A stretch of DNA of 64,000 bases, taken from Rhodobacteraceae bacterium EhC02. Its GTDB lineage: Bacteria > Pseudomonadota > Alphaproteobacteria > Rhodobacterales > Rhodobacteraceae. The notes under the pieces were generated by a model, which saw only the letters and a list, made by a program, of their open reading frames with translations, was not told the origin of the DNA and made no database searches. Below are positions 35,911 through 44,251 of the stretch, one piece after another. The stretch lies in the NCBI GenBank assembly GCA_001650895.1, contig LXYH01000023.1, positions 124,001-188,000 on the forward strand. The letters run 5' to 3'. How positions within the stretch are numbered: position 1 is the stretch's first letter; every line of letters begins with the position of its first letter. The position numbers and the translations under genes are program-made.

Positions 35911-37246
35911 GGGTCATCCCTTCGACCAGAAGCGAGGGCACCACGCGGCTCAGGTGCTGGCGGGCATCGTTGGCGGGAATGATGCGGCGCAGCATGTCGC
36001 GCAGGTTGCCCGCGATGGTGCATTCGTTGACGGGATAGGCAATCTGCCCGTTCTCGACCCACAGGCCCGATGCGCCGCGTGAATAATCCCCGGTATTGGG
36101 GTTGATCGTGGACCCGATCATCGAGGTGACCAGCAGGCCGGTTCCCATGTCGCGGATCAGGTCGTCGCGGCTGGCGTTGCCCTGGGTCAGGGCCACGTTC
36201 CAGTTCGACGGCGACGGCGGGGCCGATGTTCCGCGCGCCGCGTTGGCGGTGGATTGCATCCCCAGCTTGCGCGCGGTGGCCAGATCCAGCGTCCAGCCGG
36301 TCAGGATCCCGTCCTGCACGATGGCCCGGCGCTGCGTCGGCAGCCCCTCGGCGTCGAAGGGGCGCGAGGCGATGGCGCGCGGGCGCAGCGGATCCTCGAT
36401 CAGTGACAGGTGGTCGGGCAGCACCGGCTGACCCAGCGCCCCCAGCAACCAGGACGAGCCGCGCGCAATGGCGCTGCCGTTGATCGCCGCCAGCAGATGC
36501 CCGATCAGCGAGGACGATATGCGTTCATCGAAAAGCACCGGATAGGTCCCGGTCTTCGGCTTGCGCGCGCCCTGACGCTCCACGGCCCGATGGCCCGCGC
36601 TTTGACCGATGTCCTCGGGGCTGCGCAGGTCGGCCTGGAAGATGCGCATGTCGCCATCGTAATCGCGTTCCATCCCGGTGCCGCTGCCGCTGATGGCAAC
36701 GCAGCTGACGGCCCTGTCGGAGCGGGAGTACCCGGCGGAAAAACCGTTGGTCGCGGCCAGATGCACATGGCGCAGCCCGTAGCCCGCGCTGGCCGATTGC
36801 ACCTGTGTCACGCCCTGCACCGCCAGCGCCGCCGCTTCGGCGCGCGCCGCGTCCTCCTGCAGGGTGGCGGGATCGGGCTCTGGCGCGGGGTCGCACATCT
36901 CAAGCGCCGCGATGTCCCAATCGCGCGCAAGCTGCGCGGGATCGGCCAGACCGATATGCGGATCAAGCGGCGCCTCGCGCGCCATGGCGACTGCGCGTTC
37001 GGCCATTGCCGTAAGCGTGGCGGGGTTCACATCGGAGGCCGAGACATTCGCCTGCCGCTGTCCCACCATAACGCGCAGGCCCAGGTCGATCCCCTCGGAC
37101 CGTTCGGCCTGTTCCAGAACGCCGCCGCGCATGTCGATGGCGATGGATGTGCCCTGCACCGCCATAGCATCGGCGGCATCCGCGCCCGCGCGGCGCGCAG
37201 CGTCCAGAAGGGCCGATGTCAGGGTGTCCAGCGGTGGAATGGTCAT
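35897..37246 (-). CDS. pmbA: TldD/PmbA family metalloprotease-like protein
   Basis: A cytoplasmic member of the TldD/PmbA family, whose E. coli pair processes microcin B17 and CcdA antitoxin. The 449-residue protein shows the PmbA-like order: an N-terminal helical domain (LGLRVMVGQRQANVSASDV), the central strand region (GYGLRHVHLAATNGFSAG) and the C-terminal barrel (SSWLLGALGQPVLPDHLSL, GDYSRGASGLWVENGQIAYPV). It lacks the HExxxH motif of TldD, which fits PmbA. ATG 37246 is preceded by AAGGAGAA. No TldD partner lies nearby. Confidence 0.88.
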   Translation of the reverse strand: MTIPPLDTLTSALLDAARRAGADAADAMAVQGTSIAIDMRGGVLEQAERSEGIDLGLRVMVGQRQANVSASDVNPATLTAMAERAVAMAREAPLDPHIGLADPAQLARDWDIAALEMCDPAPEPDPATLQEDAARAEAAALAVQGVTQVQSASAGYGLRHVHLAATNGFSAGYSRSDRAVSCVAISGSGTGMERDYDGDMRIFQADLRSPEDIGQSAGHRAVERQGARKPKTGTYPVLFDERISSSLIGHLLAAINGSAIARGSSWLLGALGQPVLPDHLSLIEDPLRPRAIASRPFDAEGLPTQRRAIVQDGILTGWTLDLATARKLGMQSTANAARGTSAPPSPSNWNVALTQGNASRDDLIRDMGTGLLVTSMIGSTINPNTGDYSRGASGLWVENGQIAYPVNECTIAGNLRDMLRRIIPANDARQHLSRVVPSLLVEGMTLAGD

Positions 37247-37330
37247 GGGCAGCTTCTCCTTGCACTGGGGCTGAGGTAGGCCGCTGCGGGCAGATGCGCA
37301 AGGGCATGGGCGCGCCGCCGCGGGCCGCAT

Positions 37331-37368
37331 CAAGAAACAGGGCCGCGCGGGTGATGTCCGGCGGCCCT
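37331..37368 (-). terminator. Terminator after the DUF2125 gene
   Basis: AGGGCCGC/GCGGCCCT stem followed on the minus strand by GTTTCTTG. It separates the DUF2125 gene from pmbA. Confidence 0.55.
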
Positions 37369-37390
37369 GGTTGCGTCGTTGTCGCCGGGA

Positions 37391-38911
37391 TCAGCGCAGG
37401 CGCTGACCGTTGGCCAGAAGCTGTCCGTCCGGGGTGATTTCAATCCGCGAGGTCAGGCTGTCCGGTCCCGATCCGGGGCGCGCGAACAGGCCCAGCATCA
37501 TGCGTGCGCCCATCGCCTGTTCCTCGGGCAGAAGGCCCATCGCCACCAGCGTATCCAGCAAAGAGTTGCCGCCGGTCAGCTGCAGGTCCAGCGCGCCCTG
37601 GGGCCTTGGCATGCCGGGAAAGGTGGTCATGTCCGCGTTGTCGAAGGTGAAATCACCGGCGCCGGACAGGCGCGCACCGGCAATGGCCAGTGTCAGCGCG
37701 TTCACCGTCAGGGCATGGATTTCGCCGAAGGGCGAACTGGCCGCCATCATCGCCTGTTCGTCCATGATATCCTGCGTAAGCCGCGCCTTGCCCGCAAGGT
37801 CGATCTGGATCGTGGCCGGATCGCGCGGCAACTGGCCGGCGGGATCGATCATGCCCCAGATCATGTCCGAGACCGCAACATCCCCAAGGGTCAGGCCAAG
37901 GCCGAAATCCGTCGGATCTTCGGTCTGGCCGATGGGCATCAGCATGTTGAACCCGGCCTGCCCCATGGTCAGGGTGATGGGCAGGGGAATATCGGTGCCG
38001 GCATAGTTCATCGCCACGCCAGTGGCCTCGCCCGAATAAAGCATGCTGGTACTATCCAGACGCATGGTCAGGTTGCCCGCCTCCGAGCTTGTATTGCCCT
38101 CGAAACTCTGGCCCTGGCCGGTGATCGCGAATTCGGATGTGCCGTTTTCATAGGTGTAGCCCCCCGAGACCGCAAATCCCGCCTTCAGGGCCGCAGGCAT
38201 GTCCGATGTGTCGATATCGGCCGGAAGCGACGCAGTGCCATCGAAGCTGAGGTTTTCGATGCTGCCCGTGACATCGACGACACCTGTCGGATCCTCGGGA
38301 TTGACGATGTCCAGCACATAGCTCAGTGCGCCCGCGGTCATTGTCTGCACGATCTGGCGCAGCTCGGTGCCGGTCGAGGCGGAATTCCCGGCCAGATCGG
38401 TGACGGTCATGCGGGCGTCGCGAATGTCCATCGGCACATCGCCCATCGACAGACTGTTCAGCACAAAGGCCATCTCTGCCGCCGAATAGGTATAGACGAA
38501 GTTGTCGGGATCGCCCGACACCACAAGGTCGAACCCTTTCTGCGCGTAATCCATCGTCATCGTGATGTCTTCGCCCTGCCCGTCGGGCGGCGTTGCGGTG
38601 ATGGCCATGGGGACGCGGTCCGGCATGGTGACACGGACCCGGCCGTCCCCCAGCTCGGTAAAGGTCATGCTGTCCATCGCCAGGCTGGCAGTGCCGCCGT
38701 CATCGGGAATGGCCATGGTCATCGTCAGACCGCTGACGGTCAGCCCGTCCGACGCGGTCTGTTCGGTGCCGTTGACCGTATAGCCGAACCCTTCGAGATA
38801 TCCCTTGAAATCTGTCCAGACCTGTTCGGCGGTAACGTCTGCGCAGGCGACGGAGCCCGACAATACGAGTGCGATGGCGCTGCTGCCCATGCGGAGTGAC
38901 CGGAGACCCAT
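37391..38911 (-). CDS. DUF2125 family exported protein
   Basis: A 506-residue exported protein with a signal peptide (SSAIALVLSGSVACA) and long strand-rich repeats, with many short beta segments such as GLTVSGLTMTMAIPDDGG. It matches the DUF2125 pattern, a family of periplasmic proteins widespread in alphaproteobacteria and without known function. The C-terminal part (GNSLLDTLVAMGLLPEEQAMGARMML) is helical and is followed by RIEITPDGQLLANGQRLR. It is transcribed alone, divergent from the SDR/enoyl-CoA hydratase pair. Confidence 0.8.
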   Translation of the reverse strand: MGLRSLRMGSSAIALVLSGSVACADVTAEQVWTDFKGYLEGFGYTVNGTEQTASDGLTVSGLTMTMAIPDDGGTASLAMDSMTFTELGDGRVRVTMPDRVPMAITATPPDGQGEDITMTMDYAQKGFDLVVSGDPDNFVYTYSAAEMAFVLNSLSMGDVPMDIRDARMTVTDLAGNSASTGTELRQIVQTMTAGALSYVLDIVNPEDPTGVVDVTGSIENLSFDGTASLPADIDTSDMPAALKAGFAVSGGYTYENGTSEFAITGQGQSFEGNTSSEAGNLTMRLDSTSMLYSGEATGVAMNYAGTDIPLPITLTMGQAGFNMLMPIGQTEDPTDFGLGLTLGDVAVSDMIWGMIDPAGQLPRDPATIQIDLAGKARLTQDIMDEQAMMAASSPFGEIHALTVNALTLAIAGARLSGAGDFTFDNADMTTFPGMPRPQGALDLQLTGGNSLLDTLVAMGLLPEEQAMGARMMLGLFARPGSGPDSLTSRIEITPDGQLLANGQRLR

Positions 38912-39032
38912 GTCATATACCTTTCCGAGATTTTCGCCCAGTGTGACCTATGCATGCGGGGCGTCAAGGTGTCTTGCGGCTGGACCCCGCCAATTGAGCG
39001 GTTTACCACGGACAAAACACGGTGAGGACAAG

Positions 39033-39785
39033 ATGGACGCAATCAAGGGCAAGACGGTTCTGATCACCGGCGCAAGCCGGGGAATCGGCGAGGCGGCGGC
39101 GCGGGCTTTCGCGGCCGCGGGGGCGCAGGTGGTGCTGGCGGCGCGTGACGGCGATGCCGTGGCGCGCATCGCGACCGAGATCGGGGACGCCGCGGCGGGG
39201 ATTGCCTGCGACGTGACGGACCCGGCACAGGTGCAGGCAGCGGTCGATCTGACCATCAGCCGTTTCGGCGGGCTGGATATCCTGATCGGCAATGCCGGTG
39301 TGATCGAGCCGATCGCCCGGCTTGATGCGGCAGATCCGGCGGCATGGTCGCGCGCCATCGACATCAACCTGAAGGGCGTCTTTCATGGCATGCGCGCGGC
39401 GCTGCCGGTCATGCAGGCACAAGGGCACGGCACCATCATCACGATCAGTTCGGGGGCGGCGCACAACCCGCTGGAAGGCTGGAGCGGCTATTGCGCCTCA
39501 AAGGCGGGTGCCGCCATGCTGACCTCCTGCGCCCATCTGGAAGCGGGGGGCGCGGGCCTGCGGATCATGGGCCTGTCACCGGGCACGGTGGCCACGGACA
39601 TGCAGCGCGTGATCAAGGCCAGCGGTGTGGGGCCGATCGCGCAGCTGGACTGGGAAGATCACATTCCCGCCGACTGGCCAGCGCGTGCGCTGATGTGGAT
39701 GTGCAGCCCCGATGCCGATGACTGGCTGGGCCGCGAGGTGTCGCTGCGCGACGAGGGCATTCGCCGCCGGGTGGGTCTGACATGA
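39033..39785 (+). CDS. Short-chain dehydrogenase/reductase
   Basis: NAD(P)-dependent oxidoreductase of the classical SDR type. The cofactor motif TGASRGIGEAAARAF, the NAG motif in LIGNAGVIEP, and the catalytic Ser plus YxxxK in TISSGAAHNPLEGWSGYCASK are all present in 250 residues. The substrate is unknown. Start chosen at 39033, preceded by GGTGAGGAC. It overlaps the following enoyl-CoA hydratase gene by 4 bp (ATGA), so the two may act in one acyl-CoA or side-chain pathway. Confidence 0.9.
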   Translation: MDAIKGKTVLITGASRGIGEAAARAFAAAGAQVVLAARDGDAVARIATEIGDAAAGIACDVTDPAQVQAAVDLTISRFGGLDILIGNAGVIEPIARLDAADPAAWSRAIDINLKGVFHGMRAALPVMQAQGHGTIITISSGAAHNPLEGWSGYCASKAGAAMLTSCAHLEAGGAGLRIMGLSPGTVATDMQRVIKASGVGPIAQLDWEDHIPADWPARALMWMCSPDADDWLGREVSLRDEGIRRRVGLT

Positions 39786-40390
39786 TCGAGCTGGAGAAGG
39801 ACGCCGGTCTCTGGACCGTGACGATCAACCGGCCCGACAAGGCCAATTCCCTGACAGCCGCGATGCTGGAAGAGCTTTGCGAGATCGCCGAGGCCGCGCA
39901 GCAGGCGCAGGTCTTCATCCTGACCGGCAAGGGCCGCGTGTTCAGCGCCGGTGCGGATCTCGAGGCCGCGCGCGCCGGTCTGGCCACCAGCCCGCTGTGG
40001 GAACGGCTGTCGGGCGCCATTGCCGCGCTGCCGGGGTTGAGCATTGCTGCGTTGAACGGCACGCTGGCGGGCGGTGCCACGGGCATGGCGCTGGCCTGCG
40101 ATCTGCGGATCGCTGTCCCCGAAGCGCGGTTCTTCTATCCGGTGATGAAGCTGGGCTTTCTGCCGCAGCCGTCGGATCCGGCGCGGATGCTGGCGCTGAT
40201 GGGACCTGCGCGCACCAAGCTGATCCTGATGGGCGGGCAGAAGATCACCGCCGACGAGGCGCTGACCTATGGCCTGATCGACCGGATCGTCGAGGATGTG
40301 GCCCTGCTGGACGTGGCGCGCGCCATCGCGGCCGACACGCTGGCGGCAAAGCCGGAATTCGTCAGCACGATCAAGGCGATGTGCCGCTGA
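39782..40390 (+). CDS. Enoyl-CoA hydratase/isomerase family protein
   Basis: A 202-residue crotonase-fold enzyme, shorter than the usual ~260. The oxyanion-hole regions are present: GRVFSAGADLEAA and AALNGTLAGGATGMALACDL. The acidic residues used by true hydratases are not clear in RFFYPVMKLGFLPQPSD, so dehydratase, isomerase or thioesterase chemistry is possible. The protein lacks the C-terminal trimerisation helix of typical hydratases. It is coupled to the SDR gene. Confidence 0.85.
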   Translation: MIELEKDAGLWTVTINRPDKANSLTAAMLEELCEIAEAAQQAQVFILTGKGRVFSAGADLEAARAGLATSPLWERLSGAIAALPGLSIAALNGTLAGGATGMALACDLRIAVPEARFFYPVMKLGFLPQPSDPARMLALMGPARTKLILMGGQKITADEALTYGLIDRIVEDVALLDVARAIAADTLAAKPEFVSTIKAMCR

Positions 40391-40407
40391 GGGGCAGCTG
40401 TCGGATT

Positions 40408-40430
40408 GGATATTTGGAGCAAGAAGAAAC
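40408..40430 (+). repeat. Dispersed 23-bp intergenic element, copy 2
   Basis: GGATATTT, variable triplet GGA, GCAAGAAGAAAC, 17 bp after the enoyl-CoA hydratase stop and between convergent genes. The following AGGCCGCCG is close to that after copy 1. Confidence 0.8.
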
Positions 40431-40456
40431 AGGCCGCCGTTCTGTCGTCTGCGACT

Positions 40457-40759
40457 TTAGCGCCTGCGCCGGGGGCCGGGGATTTTCGAGATGAATTCCG
40501 GCGGGCGTTTCGCGACCCACTGCGCGAAACGTGCAAGGCGCGGATGGCTGCGCAGTGCCTCGGGCGTGTTGAAATGGCGGGCGAGTTCCGCCTCGGTCAG
40601 GGCGGCGTGAACCTCGCGGTGGCAGATGTGATGCATCAGAACGGTCGGGCCGCCCTTGCCGCCCTTGAGCTTGGGGATCAGGTGATGCAGCGATTGCGGC
40701 GCGTCCGGCGGGATGGGGCGCTGGCAGAGCGGGCATATCGGGGTGTCCTTGGCATCCAT
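40457..40759 (-). CDS. HNH endonuclease family protein
   Basis: A 100-residue protein with a compact HNH nuclease motif: a zinc-type CPLCQ near the start, HHLIPKLKGG with the catalytic His, and MHHICHREVHAALTE with the further His and Cys. Small stand-alone HNH proteins of this type are common in Rhodobacteraceae, and a substrate is not known. It is divergent from the flavoprotein gene, with a 44-bp gap that must carry both promoters. Confidence 0.85.
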   Translation of the reverse strand: MDAKDTPICPLCQRPIPPDAPQSLHHLIPKLKGGKGGPTVLMHHICHREVHAALTEAELARHFNTPEALRSHPRLARFAQWVAKRPPEFISKIPGPRRRR

Positions 40760-40803
40760 GCTGCGCAAGGATGGGACACGTGGGCACAAAGGCAAGGGCG
40801 GGC

Positions 40804-41991
40804 ATGAAGCAGGCATTGGTGATCGGGGCAGGACCTGCCGGGCTGATGGCGGCGGATGCGCTGGCGCGGGCCGGGCTGCGGGTCGTGGTGGCGGAGGCCA
40901 AGCCGTCGGTCGGGCGCAAGTTCCTGATGGCGGGCAAATCCGGGCTGAACCTGACCAAGGCCGAGGCAAGCGATGCCTTTCTTGCCGCCTATGCCGAGGC
41001 GGTCCCCGTTCTGTGCCCCGCGCTGGAGGCTTTCGGGCCCGGTTCGGTGCAGGACTGGGCGCGCGGACTGGGACAGGAGGTATTCACCGGATCGTCGGGC
41101 CGGGTGTTTCCGGTTGCGATGAAAGCCTCACCCCTGCTGCGGGCCTGGCTGGCGCGCCTGTCGGGGCTGGGTGTGGACATCCGCACGCGCTGGCGCTGGA
41201 TCGGTGTTGAGGACGGGTTTCGCTTTGACACGCCCACAGGGGTGCAGATCTTGCGCCCGGATGTGACCGTGCTGGCCTGCGGTGGCGCAAGCTGGGCGCG
41301 GCTGGGGTCGGACGGCCGCTGGGCTGATCTGTTGCCCGATGTGGCGCTGGCGCCGTTCCAGCCTGCGAACATGGGGTTTGCCGTGGCCTGGTCCGTGCAT
41401 ATGGCGGGGCACCTGGGAAAGCCGGTCAAGGGAATCGCGCTGCATGCGGGCGATGCGGCGTCGCGCGGGGAGATCGTGCTGTCGGCCAAGGGGATCGAGG
41501 GGGGCGGCATCTATGCGGTGTCGCGCGCGCTGCGCGAGGGCGCGCCGCTGCTGCTGGATCTTGCCCCTGACCTGTCGCTATCCGAGGTGGCGGCGCGCAT
41601 CGCGCGGCCGCGCGGCAAGGCGAGCCTGTCCAACCATCTGCGCAAGGCGCTGCGGATGGATCCGGTCAAGCTGGCGCTGCTGATGGAATGCGGCCAGCCC
41701 GTGCCGCGCGATCCCGCTGCGTTGGCGGGTCTGATCAAGGCGCTGCCCGTGCCGCATGCCGGGCCGCTGCCCATGGACGAGGCGATTTCGACCGCCGGGG
41801 GTATCCGGCTGGAGGCGCTGGATGCGGGGTTGATGATCCGCGCCATGCCCGGTGTCTTCGCGGCGGGCGAGATGCTGGACTGGGAGGCGCCGACGGGGGG
41901 CTACCTGATCACGGCGGCGCTGGCGACGGGCCTTTGGGCGGGGCAACACGCGGCCCTTTGGGCGCAGGATCAGGGGGCCGCAGCCCCCTGA
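40804..41991 (+). CDS. FAD-dependent oxidoreductase, HI0933/TIGR03862 type
   Basis: A 395-residue flavoprotein. The N-terminal Rossmann motif VIGAGPAGLMAADALARAG binds FAD, and the family segment GRKFLMAGKSGLNLTKAE is present, with the C-terminal GVFAAGEMLDWEAPTGGYL closing the FAD site. Members are described as aminoacetone-oxidase-like or BaiN-like, but the function of this subgroup is unproven. The start at 40804 matches the family N-terminus, whereas the frame to 40771 adds eleven unrelated residues. Confidence 0.88.
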   Translation: MKQALVIGAGPAGLMAADALARAGLRVVVAEAKPSVGRKFLMAGKSGLNLTKAEASDAFLAAYAEAVPVLCPALEAFGPGSVQDWARGLGQEVFTGSSGRVFPVAMKASPLLRAWLARLSGLGVDIRTRWRWIGVEDGFRFDTPTGVQILRPDVTVLACGGASWARLGSDGRWADLLPDVALAPFQPANMGFAVAWSVHMAGHLGKPVKGIALHAGDAASRGEIVLSAKGIEGGGIYAVSRALREGAPLLLDLAPDLSLSEVAARIARPRGKASLSNHLRKALRMDPVKLALLMECGQPVPRDPAALAGLIKALPVPHAGPLPMDEAISTAGGIRLEALDAGLMIRAMPGVFAAGEMLDWEAPTGGYLITAALATGLWAGQHAALWAQDQGAAAP

Positions 41992-42001
41992 GACGCAGGG
42001 A

Positions 42002-42586
42002 TTACCTGGCGGCGGCGCGTTTGAAGGCGTCGCGGCTGCGCATGACCTTGGCATAGGCCAGCAGCTTGGGCTGGTCGATTTCGAACTTGGCGGAATAGGC
42101 CCAGTTCAGGCAATGCGCTGCGATGATATCGGCGATCGTCATCTGCTCGCCCATCAGGAAGGGGCCTTCCATGTTGTCCGCCAGCAGTTCGATGTTGCGC
42201 GTGAATTCCCACTTGAGGCTGTCCTTGACCTCGGGCACGCGCTTGTCCTCGGGCAGGATGAAACTGTGGCGCGCGGCGGTCCACAGAACCGCGTCCAGCT
42301 CGTCCAGCACCATATGGGTCATGCCGTCCTGGCGGGCGCGATCGACCGTGCCGGCGGGATAGGTCAGCTTGCCGTGCTTGTCCGCCAGATAGGTCAGGAT
42401 CGCGGTTGAATCGACCATGCAGGCGTCGCCATCACGCAGGGCCGGGATCTTGCCCGAGGGGTTGGCGGCCAGCGCCTCGGGGCTGTGGGGCTTGGCGGCG
42501 GTGTGCTTATAGGGCTGTTCCAGCTCTTCCAGCATCCACATGACCCGGAATGCGCGGCTTTGGGTGCCGCCGATGACTTCGTACAT
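42002..42586 (-). CDS. Glutathione S-transferase family protein
   Basis: A 194-residue GST. The thioredoxin-like N-terminal half (VIGGTQSRAFRVMWMLEEL with the catalytic-position Ser, then NPSGKIPALRDGDACMVDSTAI) is followed by an all-helical C-terminal half including MGEQMTIADIIAAHCLNWA. Substrate unknown. ATG 42586 is preceded by GAGAGGAA. It is convergent with the flavoprotein gene. Confidence 0.9.
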   Translation of the reverse strand: MYEVIGGTQSRAFRVMWMLEELEQPYKHTAAKPHSPEALAANPSGKIPALRDGDACMVDSTAILTYLADKHGKLTYPAGTVDRARQDGMTHMVLDELDAVLWTAARHSFILPEDKRVPEVKDSLKWEFTRNIELLADNMEGPFLMGEQMTIADIIAAHCLNWAYSAKFEIDQPKLLAYAKVMRSRDAFKRAAAR

Positions 42587-42704
42587 GATGTTCCTCTCCC
42601 TCACGGGCGCGGGCGCGCCGTTTCCGCGGACATGTGATCCTGTTTCGGTCCGGATTTCCAGAGGTGGCGCGCGGGTTTTTCGCACCGCTCCCGTGACCGG
42701 CGCC

Positions 42705-43730
42705 TCAGCGCCGCGCCAGCATCGACAGACGGATCAGGGTGCGTTCCACAAGGGCCATCGCCGGCGCGTGCTGCCCGGCTGAGCGCAGTTGCAGGTCGGT
42801 GTCGGTGATCAGGCCGAGGGCCATTTCCAGCCGGGGCACGGGCCAGCCCTGGGCCTGTCGCAAGATCTTGTCGCGGCGCGGGCCGAAAACCGGGGGGCGC
42901 AGTTTGCCGATGCCCTGCGCCGGACCGCCGGGATCAGAGGCCGCGGCATAAAGCGTGCGGAAATGGCGCGCCGCCGCGATGCACAAGGTGACGGGCTGCA
43001 CGCCTTGGGCCAGCAGCTTGCGCATCACGGGGCCGATCATCTCGCCGCGTCCTTCGGCCACGATGTCGAGCACATCGTCCATATCCGCCTCTGAGGTGGC
43101 GGGGGCGCAGGCGGCGATATCCTCGGCGGTGACGGGGCTGGTGTCGCCCAGCTTGTAGAGCGACAGCTTTTCCAGGGTCTGGCGAAAATCGCCCGGCTCG
43201 ATCTCTTGCGCCAAGGCGCCAAGCGCCGACATCGCGGCATTGTCCAGATCCGCCAGCCCGGCGCGGGCCAGTTCGGCGGCGATTTCCTCACGCGTGGGGG
43301 GATTGTCGTAAATCCCCGCAGCATAGGCGTTGGGGTGACCCTCGAACAGGGCGCGCAGCTTGGATTTGGCGGCCAGCGCGCCCGCCGTGACGATGATCTG
43401 GGCATCGCCCTTCTGCCAATCCGACAGGGCGGCGGCGATCACATCTGTCAGCGTGTCGGTCGCATCCTCGACAAAGGCGACGCGGGGGCCGGGGAAAAAG
43501 CTGATCGCCTTGACCGCATCCTGCAGGGCGGCGGGATCCTTGCGCAGGTCGGCGGCAGGCAGGCGGGCAAGCCGCATTTCTTCTTCGCCGGCGGGGCCGA
43601 TCAGGGCGGCGATCACCTCTTGCCGCTTGAGCGCCACCCGCATCGCGTCGGTGCCATAAATCAGCAGGCCGGTCCGGTCCGGGTCGGGGCGCGCGAAATA
43701 GCGCGGTGCGTCGCGAGGGCCGAGTTTCAT
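42705..43730 (-). CDS. holA: DNA polymerase III subunit delta
   Basis: Clamp-loader subunit that opens the beta clamp. The 341-residue protein follows the HolA pattern: LLIYGTDAMRVALKRQEVI, DVIAAALSDW, the AAA+-like core (KLRALFEGHPNAYAAGIYDN) and the C-terminal helical collar with ARHFRTLYAAA. Start at 43730; it overlaps lptE by 4 bp, as in the conserved leuS-lptE-holA block of proteobacteria. Confidence 0.92.
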   Translation of the reverse strand: MKLGPRDAPRYFARPDPDRTGLLIYGTDAMRVALKRQEVIAALIGPAGEEEMRLARLPAADLRKDPAALQDAVKAISFFPGPRVAFVEDATDTLTDVIAAALSDWQKGDAQIIVTAGALAAKSKLRALFEGHPNAYAAGIYDNPPTREEIAAELARAGLADLDNAAMSALGALAQEIEPGDFRQTLEKLSLYKLGDTSPVTAEDIAACAPATSEADMDDVLDIVAEGRGEMIGPVMRKLLAQGVQPVTLCIAAARHFRTLYAAASDPGGPAQGIGKLRPPVFGPRRDKILRQAQGWPVPRLEMALGLITDTDLQLRSAGQHAPAMALVERTLIRLSMLARR

Positions 43731-44251
43731 GGGGCCAGCCTGTCAGCGGCCAGGGCAAGCCGGGTGACCATCTGGTCAGCCAGCAGAACGGCCAGGCGTT
43801 CGCGCGCATCGCGCACGGCCGCTTCGGTGGCCGAGGTCGAACCCGTGGTGGAGAAGCCTGTGAAACCATCGACGCTATCGCGGAGCAGCACGGCATCGGT
43901 GGCGCGGTCACGCAAAACGAAATCGACGCGACCGACAAGGTTGAAGCGGGTTGTCACGTTTTCTGCGGTCACCGCCATGCGTTGCCCGCTGATCGTATAG
44001 GCATAGCCCAGGGCATAGGGCCCGTCGGTACCGCGCCCAAGCCGGGCTTCGAATTGCTGGATCAACAGAAATTCGTCGCGCGCGCGCGGTGCATCGGGCA
44101 GGATGCTGTCCTGCAGCCGGCTGGCCTGACCCGATGGGCCATAGACGGGCGTGAAGCCACAGCCCCCCAAGGCAAGACTACCCAGAACAAGCCCGCCCAG
44201 GCCCAGAGACCCGAGCCTGCGCAGAACTGCTCTTCGGTCAGATGACGACAT
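43727..44251 (-). CDS. lptE: LPS assembly lipoprotein LptE
   Basis: Outer-membrane lipoprotein that plugs LptD and delivers LPS to the surface. The 174-residue protein has a lipobox, LALGGCGF, with Cys at residue 31, followed by FTPVYGPSG and the strand-helix core ending in [23 protein letters not shown]. Start overlaps leuS by 14 bp. Position between leuS and holA matches the conserved order. Confidence 0.88.
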   Translation of the reverse strand: MSSSDRRAVLRRLGSLGLGGLVLGSLALGGCGFTPVYGPSGQASRLQDSILPDAPRARDEFLLIQQFEARLGRGTDGPYALGYAYTISGQRMAVTAENVTTRFNLVGRVDFVLRDRATDAVLLRDSVDGFTGFSTTGSTSATEAAVRDARERLAVLLADQMVTRLALAADRLAP